DNA from: Letharia columbiana
Lineage: Eukaryota; Ascomycota; Lecanoromycetes; Lecanorales; Parmeliaceae
NCBI RefSeq assembly: GCF_014066305.1
Contig: NW_023501050.1
Span: 1-64,000 of the forward strand
DNA length: 64,000 bases
Direction of reading: 5' to 3'
Under the pieces are notes generated by a model. The model did no database searches, was not told the origin of the DNA, and worked only from the letters and a program-made list of their open reading frames with translations. The position numbers and the translations under genes were made by a program. Shown piece after piece: positions 1-11,947 of the stretch. Each line of letters opens with the position of its first letter. Position 1 is the stretch's first letter.

Positions 1-2572
1 CGTTGCTTGTATGTTCTACCAATTTGCAGATATCTTCAGATCGCGCATGGTTTTCAAGTATGTCTAGGCAGCCACTGTCAATTAATCCACCCCTATCAAG
101 CAGCCTCTCGGCAAGATCCCATCGCCTAGTAATCAAGGCCATGAAGAGAGGTGACAGCTTCTCAGTGCCCAGATCATAACAGCAATTTGGATCCGCTCCA
201 CATCCTAGAAGGAGGTCAACAGTGTCACCAGCGGTGTCATCGGACGGAATAACCCTTGGTCCTCGCCCCAATTGTATCCGGGGATCCATGAATCTCCGGT
301 GCCAAATGTCAAACCTCAAAATCGCGAAGTGAAGTGGTGTACCAAAACTAGTGTTTCGGTTGACGTCACATCCACTCTTGATAAGCCAGCTACACACTTT
401 GGTGAGGTCATGCATGGCGGCGTAATGCAACGTGGTTACTTCAGCTAAGAATGAGCTGATGATACTCACTGTTAACTTATTTTCAAGCACCCTTTCGGAA
501 GTACCACTATCGTGCATCAATGAAATGAACGTGTTCGGTTTAGAGGGGCTGAACAGCTTCTGCACCAATCGAAAAAGTTCAGGGTCATCCGAGCCCATGT
601 AAGCAAGGTTATCGCACCTCCAAATAGCATAGTATCGAAACGGATATTCATGAAAACGACGATCCACTACATGCCGGCTAAACGGACCGCCTTGGTCGAA
701 GTCTTCAAAGTTCAGGTATGTAAGGCATACCTTTGCAAGTGTGAGCTCGTCGCTTTCGGGATCGATTCGATACGCCCCAAATGAAATATCCCGTCTGGGA
801 TCAATTTGCTGGAGGAATTCTTGGACCGTAAAGTGAGCTAACTCCAGCGTGTTGCCATTCGCCGATTTTCGTACAAGGCTGCTGCACCAGTGCAAGATCT
901 CGAACACGTCAGGTATAGCCTGAGAATCTCGCCTTGTACTGCCGAGATCAATAGATACGGCTTCACACAAAGCTTCGGTGGTGAAGTTGTTTGTTCTGTC
1001 AACACATGTAATCCAACGTAACGCCCTTCGAACCAGCTTCTGCGTGTCTGGGTTACTTTGGTTCACCCGGTTTAAGATCCTCGCATACGTCGAAGTCAGG
1101 TCGGGTGGCAAAGATCCAAGTGCTACGCGGCGGGCGGCATCGTTCGGTAACTCACACAAGTAGTCCATCTGACAAGTCACCCAGCGAAACCTTGCTCAAT
1201 CGCACTGTCAGTAAAATCCCGACATCCTATAACATAAGTGGGTAATGAAATGTAGAACATACATGCCTTCTGCACCTTCCACCAGCCTTTCCAAGATGTG
1301 TTCTTTGAGTGACTGATCCTTGATCCTGAGCCTTTTTTTACGCGTTCTGAGATCAATCTCAGCCCCAACGTAGAGCCTAAGATCGCTACTCCTGGCGGCA
1401 ATCGAAACTTTTTTGTAATTTTCCAGACGCTCGCGAATTTCTATCTCGTCCCTGCTCAGAAATATTGTCTTGATGGTAGTATCCTCACCGTCATTGAGGG
1501 CGGTGAGAGCGTCAACCACTAAGGGCGCATTCGTCCCGCATTCGTCAAGTCCGTCGACAATGATCATAGCACAATCGAAGACTAATGTCATTTTCCTTAC
1601 AAGACCCCACAAATGGTCCGAGTCATAAGCAAAATGCTGTTGATGCTCTGGGTTATGAGTCTCGTAGAAATCTCGAAGCTTCGCAAAGCTCTCCTCGTCC
1701 TGCTTAGCGAACTGCTGAGCCAAAGAACCTAGTATGTTCGACAAGTCTTGCTTGGCTGAATCTTTGTAGTCGCAGTAAAAAAACGCAACTGCGATGCTGG
1801 GGCTGCTCATTCGCAAGGCTTCCTCGATCACAGAGGAGGCCAAAACGGTCTTGCCCGCGCCTGGAATTCCGTAAAACCAAAGTCTGGCGTTTTTGGTTTC
1901 CAACCATTGTCTGAATTCTTGACCTTCTGTCAACCAAAGACCTGTGCCGGGGCTCCGCAGCTTTCGGCTCATGTCGTGATTGCTGCGAGAATCGACCTTC
2001 GCGAAAGATTTCAAGATTTCTTGTCTCTCTTTGTTGATGGCGATGCGCGTTTCAGCTTCGTGTCTCTCCTTGAGCTCGGTCCTCATTCCCTCAATTGTAT
2101 CGAGAAATTGGTCTTGTCTGGATAGCGCCTTGAGGAGACCGGACATACAGTCAACGTTCAATGCCAGCCCCAATGTTGTCTTGTGACGCTCGATTTCTGT
2201 GATTAGGTCTTTGACCTCTGAAGACGTAAATGGCCATCTTAACTTTCTCTTAAGGGTCTCTAGTCGCTGATCGCCTAGCGAAGATGTGTCATCTCTATCC
2301 AAAATAGACTTCACATGTTCCAGCGTTTGATAGCATGAGTGGATGTGATGTACTCGTGTAGTTGATTCGAATGTCTCATCTTCAAGCTGACGAGAGACCA
2401 GTTGCAGATTGCTGAGGATTCCGTAGAGGGCGCCTATCTCCGCAGACAAGGCTGATATCTCTTTCGGTGCTTTTTTGACAGCTTTCACGTACTTGTAGGT
2501 CCGACGAAAGACTATATCAGCGAGGGTAATCAGGCCAGAGATACTAGCGGAGACGGATAGAGGATCTGCCAT
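1..2572 (-). CDS. HeLo-like N-terminus / NACHT / ankyrin STAND protein (NLR-like), partial at left edge
   Basis: Two exons are read: 2572 down to 1263, then 1190 running off the window at base 1. The 72-nt intron (1191-1262) starts GTATGT and restores a typical post-NACHT frame. The N terminus (MADPLSVSASISGLITLAD) matches the fungal STAND N-terminal domain known as Helo_like_N, related to membrane-perturbing HeLo cell-death domains. The NACHT P-loop is GIPGAGKT and the Walker B-like motif is IIVDGLDECG. Exon 2 continues the winged-helix region (LAHFTVQEFL) and then shows ankyrin-like repeats (TTLHYAAMHDLTKV, TPLHFAILRF). Such proteins are proposed fungal counterparts of NLR immune receptors: ankyrins sense, NACHT oligomerises, the N terminus executes. 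The C terminus lies outside the window. Function in self/non-self recognition is inferred from the family. Confidence 0.88.
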
Positions 2573-4009
2573 CTTGCTAATGTGATGCTAAGTCAACGGG
2601 GGATAAAATGGAGAAGACGGAGAGCGAAAGATGAAGAAGTTCGGGAGCAAGGCTACGGAGCTGATGTGGCGCCTCTGCCTGCATGGACGGCGCTTTGACC
2701 GCGGGGCACAAGGCTGCGTTGTGAGGCTGTACCACTTGATTTGTCCAACATGGGTAAGTCATAGCAGAGGATTGCAACTACGAGCACGGCCAGAAATACC
2801 ATGATGCATATTCTCAGCCTCTTAACAAAGCTTCTCAGGGCCCGAGTCACCAATCAATGCCATCCATTGCGGAAGGCTGAGTCCCACATTCCCCACCGCA
2901 GCTTCCAAGCCCTTGTAGCGTCGTAGCTGCGCATCTGCAGGCGTACCAGCCGGCTCTTTTCGGCTCCTTGACAGCCTATCAACCCTTTGATCTGCTGCAG
3001 CCTCGCACAAATCTAGGCTGCAGCGTCTCCGCCAAGGACGCCGACAGCGAACCGTGTAGCACCGACATTACTGCTATGCGCCATGACATCCTCCTCATGA
3101 CAAACACTCTCTCCTTCTGACGCACACAGCCCATAAGGAATGCTGTGGATGTGAGAAACAAGGAAGGAGCTCTCCAAGAACAAACTTTGCGATGACTTGA
3201 TGCGCTAAGCTCGGATTGGCATCAGCTGCTCGTATGTCTCGGCGCGGGAGAGCCTTTCTCCCGTCGGCTAGCGCACCCGGTCAAATGTCCCGAAGCCGGG
3301 GCCGACCCCATCGGCTCCACCACGTGACAATTGGCGAAATCCTTTACAATGGCCAACAATAGCCCACGACAAGCCATGCTACCAGAGTCGACTGGCTTGC
3401 TCTATCGTGGCAACTACCCAACCATCGACTGCCAGTCCTAATCACTCTAAAACAAGACAAACCGAGTCTCTCCCCTTCCCGACTCGTGCGCTCGACCTCC
3501 TTTCGCTCACTTCCACCTGCCGCTGCCAGTACAAACCTCCCCTTTCACGCTCGGAAAAGTCCCACTTGAAACGCACCACTCTCAGTTGTACACACCACAT
3601 TCCGTCCGATACGCCACTGCCCGTCGTACCGGATCACTTCCTGTAAGCCCGAATACGGCTGCTCCCCCAAGCCCACACGATTTGCTCCCAGTGAGTCCCA
3701 CCGCTAAACTTCAGGTCCCCGTACAAGTCCCGTCGAAGCCTCATTATCGGATCGTAGAGCTATTACCGTCCGGCAAGAATGCTTGGGGTGCCGAAAGTCG
3801 ACTGGGAGATTCTCTTGTTTGATAGCTAGCCTGGGGGATAGGTGTGTGAGATATCAGTGGCCAAAGGGATACAAGAAAAGTCATAAATATGCTTTCCGCC
3901 TTAAGTGACGTGTATGTGAGCTAACATGAAACGCGACAATACTTCGAATTCCGCAAAAGTCCCGACCAGCCAACCAGTCAACGTTCAGCATGCCCCCCCG
4001 CCCCCTTCC
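2573..4009. other. Intergenic region between two NACHT genes
   Basis: This 1.4-kb gap holds the promoter of the HeLo-like NACHT gene (its right side) and the 3' flank of the second NACHT gene. Only short frames without recognisable domains occur. The plus-strand frames at about 3407-3822 are Ser/Pro-rich, start with GTG or TTG rather than ATG, and are not supported. Confidence 0.5.
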
Positions 4010-7000
4010 TTATCGTCTCCTCGTGAAGAAATAATGCTCGAGATCGCAATCGTCCTCCCCAGCGAAGATCTCCATCTTCTGCTTCAACTGACCTTTATCC
4101 TTATCCTTATCGATCACCTCTTCCGCATTGCTGGCGCCCCATCCCCCTAGATCTTTCTCCACGTCTACATAAAACCCGATGGGCGGGGAGACAGTGTCGG
4201 GGAGACCTTGAATGGTGTCGTGTTCGTTCGGAGCATCTTCAGGTGTGGTATTGTTCTTGTCGTCATCAGTGTCTGGATTACACGCCCAGCTTCCTATAAT
4301 GATGAGCGCGTGGGTGGTGTTAGGTTGGGGTGGGTAGTAGTGCACTGAGCGAGAGCGAGCTGATTCGGGGAGGAGGATCGGGAGTCTGGGGACGGAGACG
4401 GCGTTGTATTCGGCAGTTGGAACATCCGGGGCTGGTGGGAATAGGTCGACGCGCACTACCGTGAGTTGGTTTGAATCGCTGCTGCTGGAGAGATAGACTT
4501 CCTTCTCAGCCCAGGTCACTTCGACAGGCATTCTGGTAGGGCAGAGAGAGGTGGTGCTTCCAAGAACGGTCTTGACGCGGTGGATGAGGGTTGGCGGGCT
4601 TCGGGTTGTTTTCCGGGTTGAAAGTCGGTGGGTGGAGATAAAGGCGGAGAGGGCCAGATGTGGTTTGGTGCCAGCTTTTATTTCAGATCTGGATTGCTTC
4701 ATTTGTTGCGCTTCAAGGGAGGCGATGTGCAGGTATTTGCAACAGGGGGAGAAGTGGAATTTCATAAAGACGTGGCGGGCTTGATGAATAAGTCAGTAGG
4801 CACGTCCATTGAAGCTCGGACTTTCATAAGGTACGAGGGAATAGGAAGGCCTACTTTTGCGCGTTGTGGTTCTGGCTCTCCTGATGAAGTAAGACTTTCC
4901 TTCAAGGTCTGCGAATAGAACATCGCCTCCATAGAGCGGCCATACCACGAGCGGCTTTTTCGGATGGATCGCCGGCGGAGAATCGTAGAGCATGACAGGC
5001 AGCTGATGCGTAAAGGTGAAAATCTGGGTTGGTGGAGCGGTAGCAAGGTCATAAACTGTGAGTACGCCTTGTTGTACCTTGGCATCACGTTTCCTGTCCT
5101 GTCTCGAATACGCCATACGCCTGACTAGCCTCTCTTCGTCATCGCTATCAAAGTGAAGGTCTTCCTCCTGATTGTTGTCGCTGCTCCAGTCAGATTCATA
5201 ATCTCCGTCATAAGACTCTTCTTCAGATCCGCAGTCAAAATCAACGTCTCCACCGTCGCTGTCGGATTCTTCGTATAATTGACCATAGCTATTGACAGCA
5301 GTGTCAGAAGCGGCGTCATCTTTTGGGGTCTCACTTTCCTCGTCGGTGTCTACATCCGCTTCGCTGGAATTGGAGCTAGACTCATCTGATGAGGTCAAGG
5401 GGTTGCCTAGCTCATCGATCTCGGTAGATCCCTCGCTCCAGCTCTCTTCGGCCGAATTCCATCCTGATATCTCTTCCGAAGGATTGGACGCGTCACTGTC
5501 ATTCTCTTCCTTTTCGCTGGAATCTTTTCCTTTTGCAGGAGAGGTGTCCGAAGCGTGGTTGCTTTTAGAAGGTTCGCGCGAGCAATGCCGGCACTGTGTG
5601 GCGCTCAGATCCTTGCCAAAACTCTTGTCTGTGAGTGGGTTGCCTGTACTTTCGAGTGCTTTCACCGTTGGTTGGTCCGCTTTAGCCGCCGCACGACCAC
5701 GAGGTTCCGTGCTCGCTGGCATCTTTCGTCTTGACGCTACAATTAGAAGCGAATCTCGGCTTGTGATGTCTTCAAAGCAGGCATTTGGATGTTCAAATAC
5801 TATGTCCAAGCCATCAATTGCGTGGTACTCGCCTCCGCTGTTCACAGAAAACATCTGAGATCCGATCCGCAGAAAATGAAGGTCGGGGGTGAAGGATATT
5901 GATTTTAAGTCAGCATCGGCCCACCTTTTTTGATCGAGGCTTGCTGAGATAGTGGTATTAACTTCGAGTAGTGCGGGTACTTCTCGGTCAGGCAAGTTCC
6001 AAGTCTTGTGATGGAAGGTGAAGTCTGCTGCATCTGCGGGTTCGCCTGACGGCTGGAATACAACAAGTTTGCTACCATTCTGAGATATGGCCTCATGATA
6101 TGGCATTTTCCCTGATCCACCGTCGCCTTCATCCCACAACATGAAGCTGGTGTACCGGCCAGAGTTCCGCGAGAGGAAGTTTCGAGGACCTAGTGCGCCC
6201 CATAGACAGCGGTCGAGCTCCCCTGCAAGCTGCTTTACGGCCGAATGAGGGTAGCAGCGCGGTTCCTCGCAATTTGCGCAGTCGAGCAGATTGTGCCATT
6301 CGCTTATGTAGCTTCGATAGTTCTTGGCGAACTGGGAGTAGCCGTCCGAGTCGTGGCTTGCGAACCATTTTGGGAAGACACGCTTGGTGAACTTGTGATT
6401 GGGAGAGCAGCAACTGGTAGTATAGAGGTCAAAATGGCCCTGGACGAAAAGGCTTTGAAGTTGGATCGTCGATTGGAAGTTCGAGGATGTGAGGAAGTCT
6501 TCAATCTTTTGACGAAGCTCCGCTGTCTCTTCGACGTGGTCAAAATGCTTGTCCCAGTACTTCGCGGAATAGGTAACCAGATGATGGTCTTTTATGTTAT
6601 CTTTGAAGGTCGTCAACCATTGTCCCGCATCTCTCGTCAGAAGTTGCGCATATTTGTTCTGCGATAAGTAGAGAAGACATGCGTTAGCGATTGTGAGCTC
6701 AGATATTGAGTGTATGGTGGGGCTTGGCGATTCTTGCTGGAAGATACTCTGATTGCGTATCAGGAAGTCCCTGACTGTGCTGTGGAAGAGAAAGCAGAAA
6801 CGCTCTCCTTGGTTCTCAGGGTCTGATTGCGTTTCAATGAGTGGTGCAAAAATCTTCTCGACAGCCTGTCGCCAGGGAATGTTGCGATTCTGCAATGACC
6901 TAGGATTCTCTGAAGAAATTATACCGATAGCTTCTCTTAATTCGGTCAACCGAAGACGCCGCCTAGCGAACGTAATCAAAGAGAAGATTTTGCTAAACTA

Positions 7001-8773
7001 GTAAGCACGCTGAGAGAAAACACAAACAATAAAAGAGTCTAACCTGGCCAGCTCCCGCTCCCGCTTTTCATATCGAGCAATGATACGTCTGTAGTACGCA
7101 TCGAGATCTTTTGGCAGACCTTCCTTGATGAACAACTCCATCTCGTCGAAGCTGCTCACCTCGTTCTCGATGGTCTTCAGCATCAGAGTTGCCCAAAGGA
7201 AATTTCCATCGGCACGTTGCTTCAGCTCGCTCAGTATCCACGTTCGGGTATCCTGGTCTACCTCGGGATTGCAGATTCCTGGTACCTTTAGGGAAATGTG
7301 CTCGTCGACTGCGACCCTGATTTGCTCTTTAACATTCAGAACCAGATGACTCTCTAGGTATTGCCGGATGATAGGCCTGTCTTGGGAACTATACCAGACT
7401 CGTACGGTCTTTGCGGAAGTCTCCGCTAAAAGATTGACAAACTCCACGATCTTACTAGCTTCTTTCCATCTAGCCACAGTGCACTCCTCATCTAGGCCAT
7501 CGAGGAAGATGTAGACTTTAGGGAGCTTACCAACGAGAATCCGCATGAACTCGAACACGTTGATCAAATCCGCACTACTCTTTTGGGACGTTATCTGTAA
7601 ATCTTCCGGAACATCTTGATTCAGGAGCCAGTAACGTTCGAAAAGTTGAGTGGCCAGGTTTCGGGCGGTGACGATGGCTGTATGCTCGTTGTCGAATTCA
7701 TAGAAATGAAGACACTGAGCTTGGGTGTCGCCCAGATTTCTTACGTATTCGATGGCATGGGAACACAACACGCTCTTGCCGGAACCAGGCCCGGCAAATA
7801 GCCAAAGAATTGGCTTAGAAGATGTCCCTTTGATCCAGTCTTGGAAGTGCGAGTCCTCGAAGAGCCACTCACATGTCGGAGATCCGGTTGCGTGCCGGTT
7901 GACATCGAGGTTATTGCGGTGCCTATGTAAGGTGGATTCGTTGATGGTTTGACCGCCAAGCCAGGACCGAATGCGGTCACTCTGCATTTGCCTTCTCCAA
8001 GCAGACCCATCATCTCGCTCTTTTCTATTTTCGCATCTCTCAAGGCTAGCCTCCATGCGTTCTGTCCCGGCGTACTGCCCTTCTATTATCGCCGCAACCT
8101 TGTCAATCTGGTCGGCATCTTCTTTCAAGTCATCGACAATGTCCTGCAATTTCTTTATACTGAAAGATGTAGATGCTCGCAACAAGGCATTGAGACCGCA
8201 CCGGCTGCACTCCTTATCCACTCTGGACCAGAACCTGAAGACATTCTTGTACGAGCTGAACAAGAGCTCCTGCATGTCCAGAGACTGGCCGTAGAGCTCA
8301 TCGTATAAAGTTAATCGCCGCAGCTGCGCTGATAGGGACAGCACTTCGGCCTTGATCTTGTCGATGAGGTCAATGAAGCGACTCAAACCATCGATCGCGA
8401 CCTTCAAAACACCCCAGAGGACGCATCCCGGTGTCGGATCGGCCTGCGACAGGGTGTCGACGACGCCGTAATAGTCCTTCAGTACCGCGACAACCGGGCC
8501 TAGAACTCTCTTCATGATTTTTATGGACGGCTTCTGGGCATGTCTCGTCTCTATTTGGCGAAGAGATTCCTGTATGTCTTCCGGCGTTGGAGGGTTATTG
8601 AGATCAAGACGAGCCAGCATTGACCTCTTGCTCTTCTTTTCCGGTAGATTGCGAATGTACTCGTAAAAAGCATGCTCGAAACCGGATGGGGTCCTATCGT
8701 TTGACTGATTAGTATAATCGATTGCCTCTTCAAGGAAGTGAGCCGGATACCTTAGCTCTTTCATGGCACCCAT
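4010..8773 (-). CDS. NACHT-domain STAND protein with DUF7708-like N terminus and acidic C-terminal half
   Basis: Three exons are modelled: 8773-7044, 6992-4855 and 4779-4010 (1545 aa). Intron 1 (51 nt) joins the frame as ELA-SKIFSLITFARR, typical of NACHT winged-helix regions. Intron 2 (75 nt, GTAGGC..AAG) is inferred because the frame otherwise meets one TGA at 4793-4795. Splicing it gives TTTRKTRHVFMKFHFSPC, which resembles this family. The N-terminal ~200 residues look like the fungal DUF7708 helical domain. The P-loop is FAGPGSGKS (about residue 330) and Walker B is YIFLDGLDEE. A post-NACHT segment (FHSTVRDFLI) follows, then a long Asp/Glu/Ser-rich stretch and weak WD-like blades near the end (GGDVLFADLEGKSYF). 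The likely role is signal-responsive NTPase switching in allorecognition. The ligand is unknown, and intron 2 is the least certain part. Confidence 0.82.
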
Positions 8774-9511
8774 GCTTGGTAGCTATTGGACTGTTACGGG
8801 GAAAATGTTGAAGCAGTCCTCAGATAGCCTTCTTGAAGAGCACCAAGGGTTACTCAAATATATTTCTTTCCATTCGGCTTGGGCAGTGTGGAAGTGAGCT
8901 TGATACTCATATTGGGCGAGTTACGGGTGACAAGCCACACAGAAGCAGCGGTGAGATTATTCTTCTAGTGTCAACGAGCTGAGATAAACTGGAAAGTAAG
9001 TGGGCATTTGATATTTCGACCGGGCGTGCTGATTGGTCAGAAGGGCAAAGTCCGCCGGGGGGCTGAGCAAACTTTATTTGTAGGCAAACACTCAGATGTT
9101 TAGTGAACGCTCAAGCGCCTCTAGATTGGCCTATATTGGTCGCCTGATAATGTAAAGTCAATATTTTACAAGCCATTCTAACTCCATCTAGACATATAAG
9201 CTGCGCGCGAGCCGCAGCTGAGCAGCGGAAAAAAGCAAGCGCACCTCGGGAGAAACTCGCCAGCTGAATGATATTAACGGCGGACGGCGGACCTCAGCCA
9301 CACGGTCGGTAAGGGTCTGCGCATAAGCTCGCATTGGCTTTTGCCAGCTGATATAACATCGTTTGCCGTCCAAAGCTTCCATACTCTCCCAATATTGCTC
9401 CAGTGTCCGAATGCAAAGAAGAGCGACAATATTGTCGCTCAGAGCCTAGCACCCGGGGAAGCCTTCCGCGAATAACTCGACACGAGAGAAGGGCAATCCC
9501 GCTTTGCAGCC
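8774..9511. promoter_or_regulatory. Divergent promoter region between NACHT gene and AAA+ ATPase gene
   Basis: This 738-bp interval separates the start codons of two divergently transcribed genes, so it should contain both promoters. It has no supported gene. It contains a perfect 20-bp palindrome (9421-9440) and a second copy of that palindrome's 8-bp core, CAATATTG, at 9390-9397. Confidence 0.55.
9421..9440. promoter_or_regulatory. Perfect 20-bp palindrome upstream of the AAA+ ATPase gene
   Basis: GAGCGACAATATTGTCGCTC is its own reverse complement with no mismatch. It ends 71 bp before the ATPase ATG at 9512. It could be a binding site for a dimeric transcription factor or form a hairpin in the 5' leader. 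The centre, CAATATTG, recurs at 9390-9397, 37 bp away centre to centre. The symmetry is seen directly; any function is inferred. Confidence 0.55.
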
Positions 9512-11947
9512 ATGGGTGAGATCGCAGTCGACGGCGGCGAAAAGGATGTCAAGAAAGAGGTGCAAGTGAGGGTGACAAGTGTGAAGGAAGATGAGAAGGA
9601 CAAGGCAGAGTCAGGGAAGCCAGTTCCAAACCGCATATTGCGATACGCCGAAGTGTGAGTCTGGTTCGCTCGCGATTCGGGTTACACGTCCCTGGAATTC
9701 TACTGACACCTTGCTTCACAGATTCGATTTGTAAGCTTCTCTGGAGACTTTGCCAGGAAATCGTGCCCCCAATACTGACCCCATCAGGCGCACATACACC
9801 ACAAAGCTTGTCAAGTCCGGCAAACCAGACAAGAAGCTCGACAGGAAGAAGCCCGTCTTGGTCGAAAGACGCATTATCAACCACAAAGGCCAGCATACCC
9901 ACACCGAGGTCGATGTCAAAAGCCCAGCCCTACGTGATGTTCTTATCGAGATGAACAAAGATGTGGAGGGTCTATCGCTCCTGAAGGAGCCTCCATTTGT
10001 AAGTCACTCTGTATCTTGACGAGCTGGATTGCCACTTCTCCGGGAAAGTTGCCTGTCAGCCGTCATGGAATGCTGCAGCTATAGACACGGGAACTTGCAA
10101 TACATGCAAGTAGCGTAGCAAATGCACCAGGATCGTCCATTCAATCCAACAACTTCTATGTTTTGGAGAATCGAATGCTGGCTTTCTAGGCTACTTTACC
10201 TACTGAAGTAGAATCTCTTTACTTTGCTAATATTTCTGCGGAACATCTAGGCTGATCCAAGCCTCTTCTTCCATTCTCGATTCGCCCTGAAAGACCGGCT
10301 ATCACTCGAAGAAAAAAACGAAGCTGCGGATTCATCCCTCGTCGCTGACCTCTCTGTTGCCCTGCAATACGTTGAAGAGCAGCACGGAAGCAACATCGCC
10401 AGCTTGGGAAATATGCTGCCCGCCAATGAGGTCACGTGGTCACTACTCTGGGCTTTATTTACGCCCAATTGCATGATGTACCATTTCCACCAATACACCG
10501 AACAACCTCAGGTATTATTGATGCGTCGCATCCGACAGCGTTTCCGAAAAGATGGCACACCCTACTGGCATGTCATGTGCGACATGATCGCAGACGACGG
10601 GCTCAAATTCGGATATACCAAAGATCTTGGCATAGCCAGCCGACCCGATCTCCACTCCGACCTGGAGATCGACCAGTACGATGGCGCGAGAAGAATCCAG
10701 GATCTCATCGTACATCCTCTGGAATATGCGCCGAACCCGGGGCAAATCCGGAAAGAGGTGACTGAACGAGGTAAGAAGTACGCACGTATGATTGGCAACA
10801 CATATTGGGAGACCAGCGGGCCAGCCATGCGAGAAACGATGAACGACCGCTACGAGGTAAACCGCTTCAAATTCAGCACCCACGGCCGCGCAATGATCGA
10901 CACTGCCTCCTTCCGCACGTACAACCCAAACTGGGCTTGCATTCCAACCGTGCAGTCGACGCTCGACAGAACGCAACTCTCAGACGACCAACATCTTATC
11001 TGTGCGCCTTTCGTGGGTGGCTTTGGGTTCGGTGACAAGAAATGGGGCGGGTTCCCCGTCTCTCGCTTACAAGAAGTCGTCTGGAGCGACGAGCCATTCC
11101 ATTCGCTCGTCATTGGTGCGAAGCAGAAGACTCTAATCCATTCGCTTGTCAAGCAGCATTCCTCCAAAGGTACCGGCTACGACGATGTCATTCAAGGGAA
11201 AGGTCTCGGTCTCATCGGTCTCCTGAGTGGTCGTCCTGGATGTGGTAAGACCTTGACGGCAGAAGCTGTGGCGGAAGTGACCAAGAGGCCATTGTATGCC
11301 GTTAGCGCTGGCGAACTGGGTACTGATGTGGAAAAGGTGGACAAGCAGTTGACCCTGATCCTAGAATTATCGCATCGATGGTCCGCTGTGCTGCTACTAG
11401 ACGAAGCGGACGTATTTCTCCAGGAGCGCGACACCAAAGATGTGGCTCGAAATGCTCTAGTCTCGATTTTCTTACGGCAACTGGAGTACTTTCAAGGGAT
11501 ATTGATTCTCACCACCAATCGCATTGGGGACTGCGATCCGGCTTTCGAGAGTGAGTACCTTCCATTGCACTTTCGGCAACCATTGTGGACTGACAGCGAC
11601 GCTCATCCAGGTCGGATCCACTTCTCCATCCACTACCCGGACCTCGACGTCGCCGCGCGGCGGACCATCTGGAAAATGTTCATCGAGCGAGCCGACGGGC
11701 TTATCACCTACCCGGAGGTATCGAAGCTCGCCGAACACGTCATGAATGGGCGCCAAGTACGTTATATTTTACCCGCCGCCGAGCATCCCCACAAAAGATA
11801 GACACTGACCATGCTCAACAGATCAAACACGCCGTCGGGAGCGCGCGAAGCATTGCGCGCGAGCAGAACCAACGATTAGACGTCAAGCATATAGACTCCG
11901 TGCTCGAGGTCGTCGAGGCATGGAATGTTGCCAAAGCGCTGAAATAG
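9512..11947 (+). CDS. AAA+ ATPase (fungal DUF7025-AAA family type)
   Basis: Six exons are modelled: 9512-9654, 9722-9730, 9788-9998, 10251-11550, 11611-11756 and 11822-11947 (644 aa). Every junction has GT..AG ends and keeps frame; exon 2 is only 9 nt. The C-terminal half is an AAA core with Walker A GRPGCGKT, Walker B LLLDEADVF, a sensor-like LILTTNR and an arginine-rich ESRIHFS segment. The N-terminal half resembles the domain found before AAA in many filamentous-fungal proteins of unknown job (DUF7025). Such enzymes probably remodel protein substrates using ATP, but no substrate is known. Intron 3 (9999-10250, 252 nt) is much longer than the others and could hide a further small exon. It is divergent from the NACHT gene, so co-regulation is possible but unproven. 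Confidence 0.87.

Noticed and set aside
3407..3822. Two overlapping Ser/Pro-rich plus-strand frames
   Set aside because: They start at GTG or TTG, have no ATG, and resemble leader or random GC-rich sequence.
5292..5858. 188-residue plus-strand frame rich in Ser and Leu
   Set aside because: It is antisense to the acidic Asp/Glu/Ser region of the NACHT gene; repetitive codons there create the open shadow.
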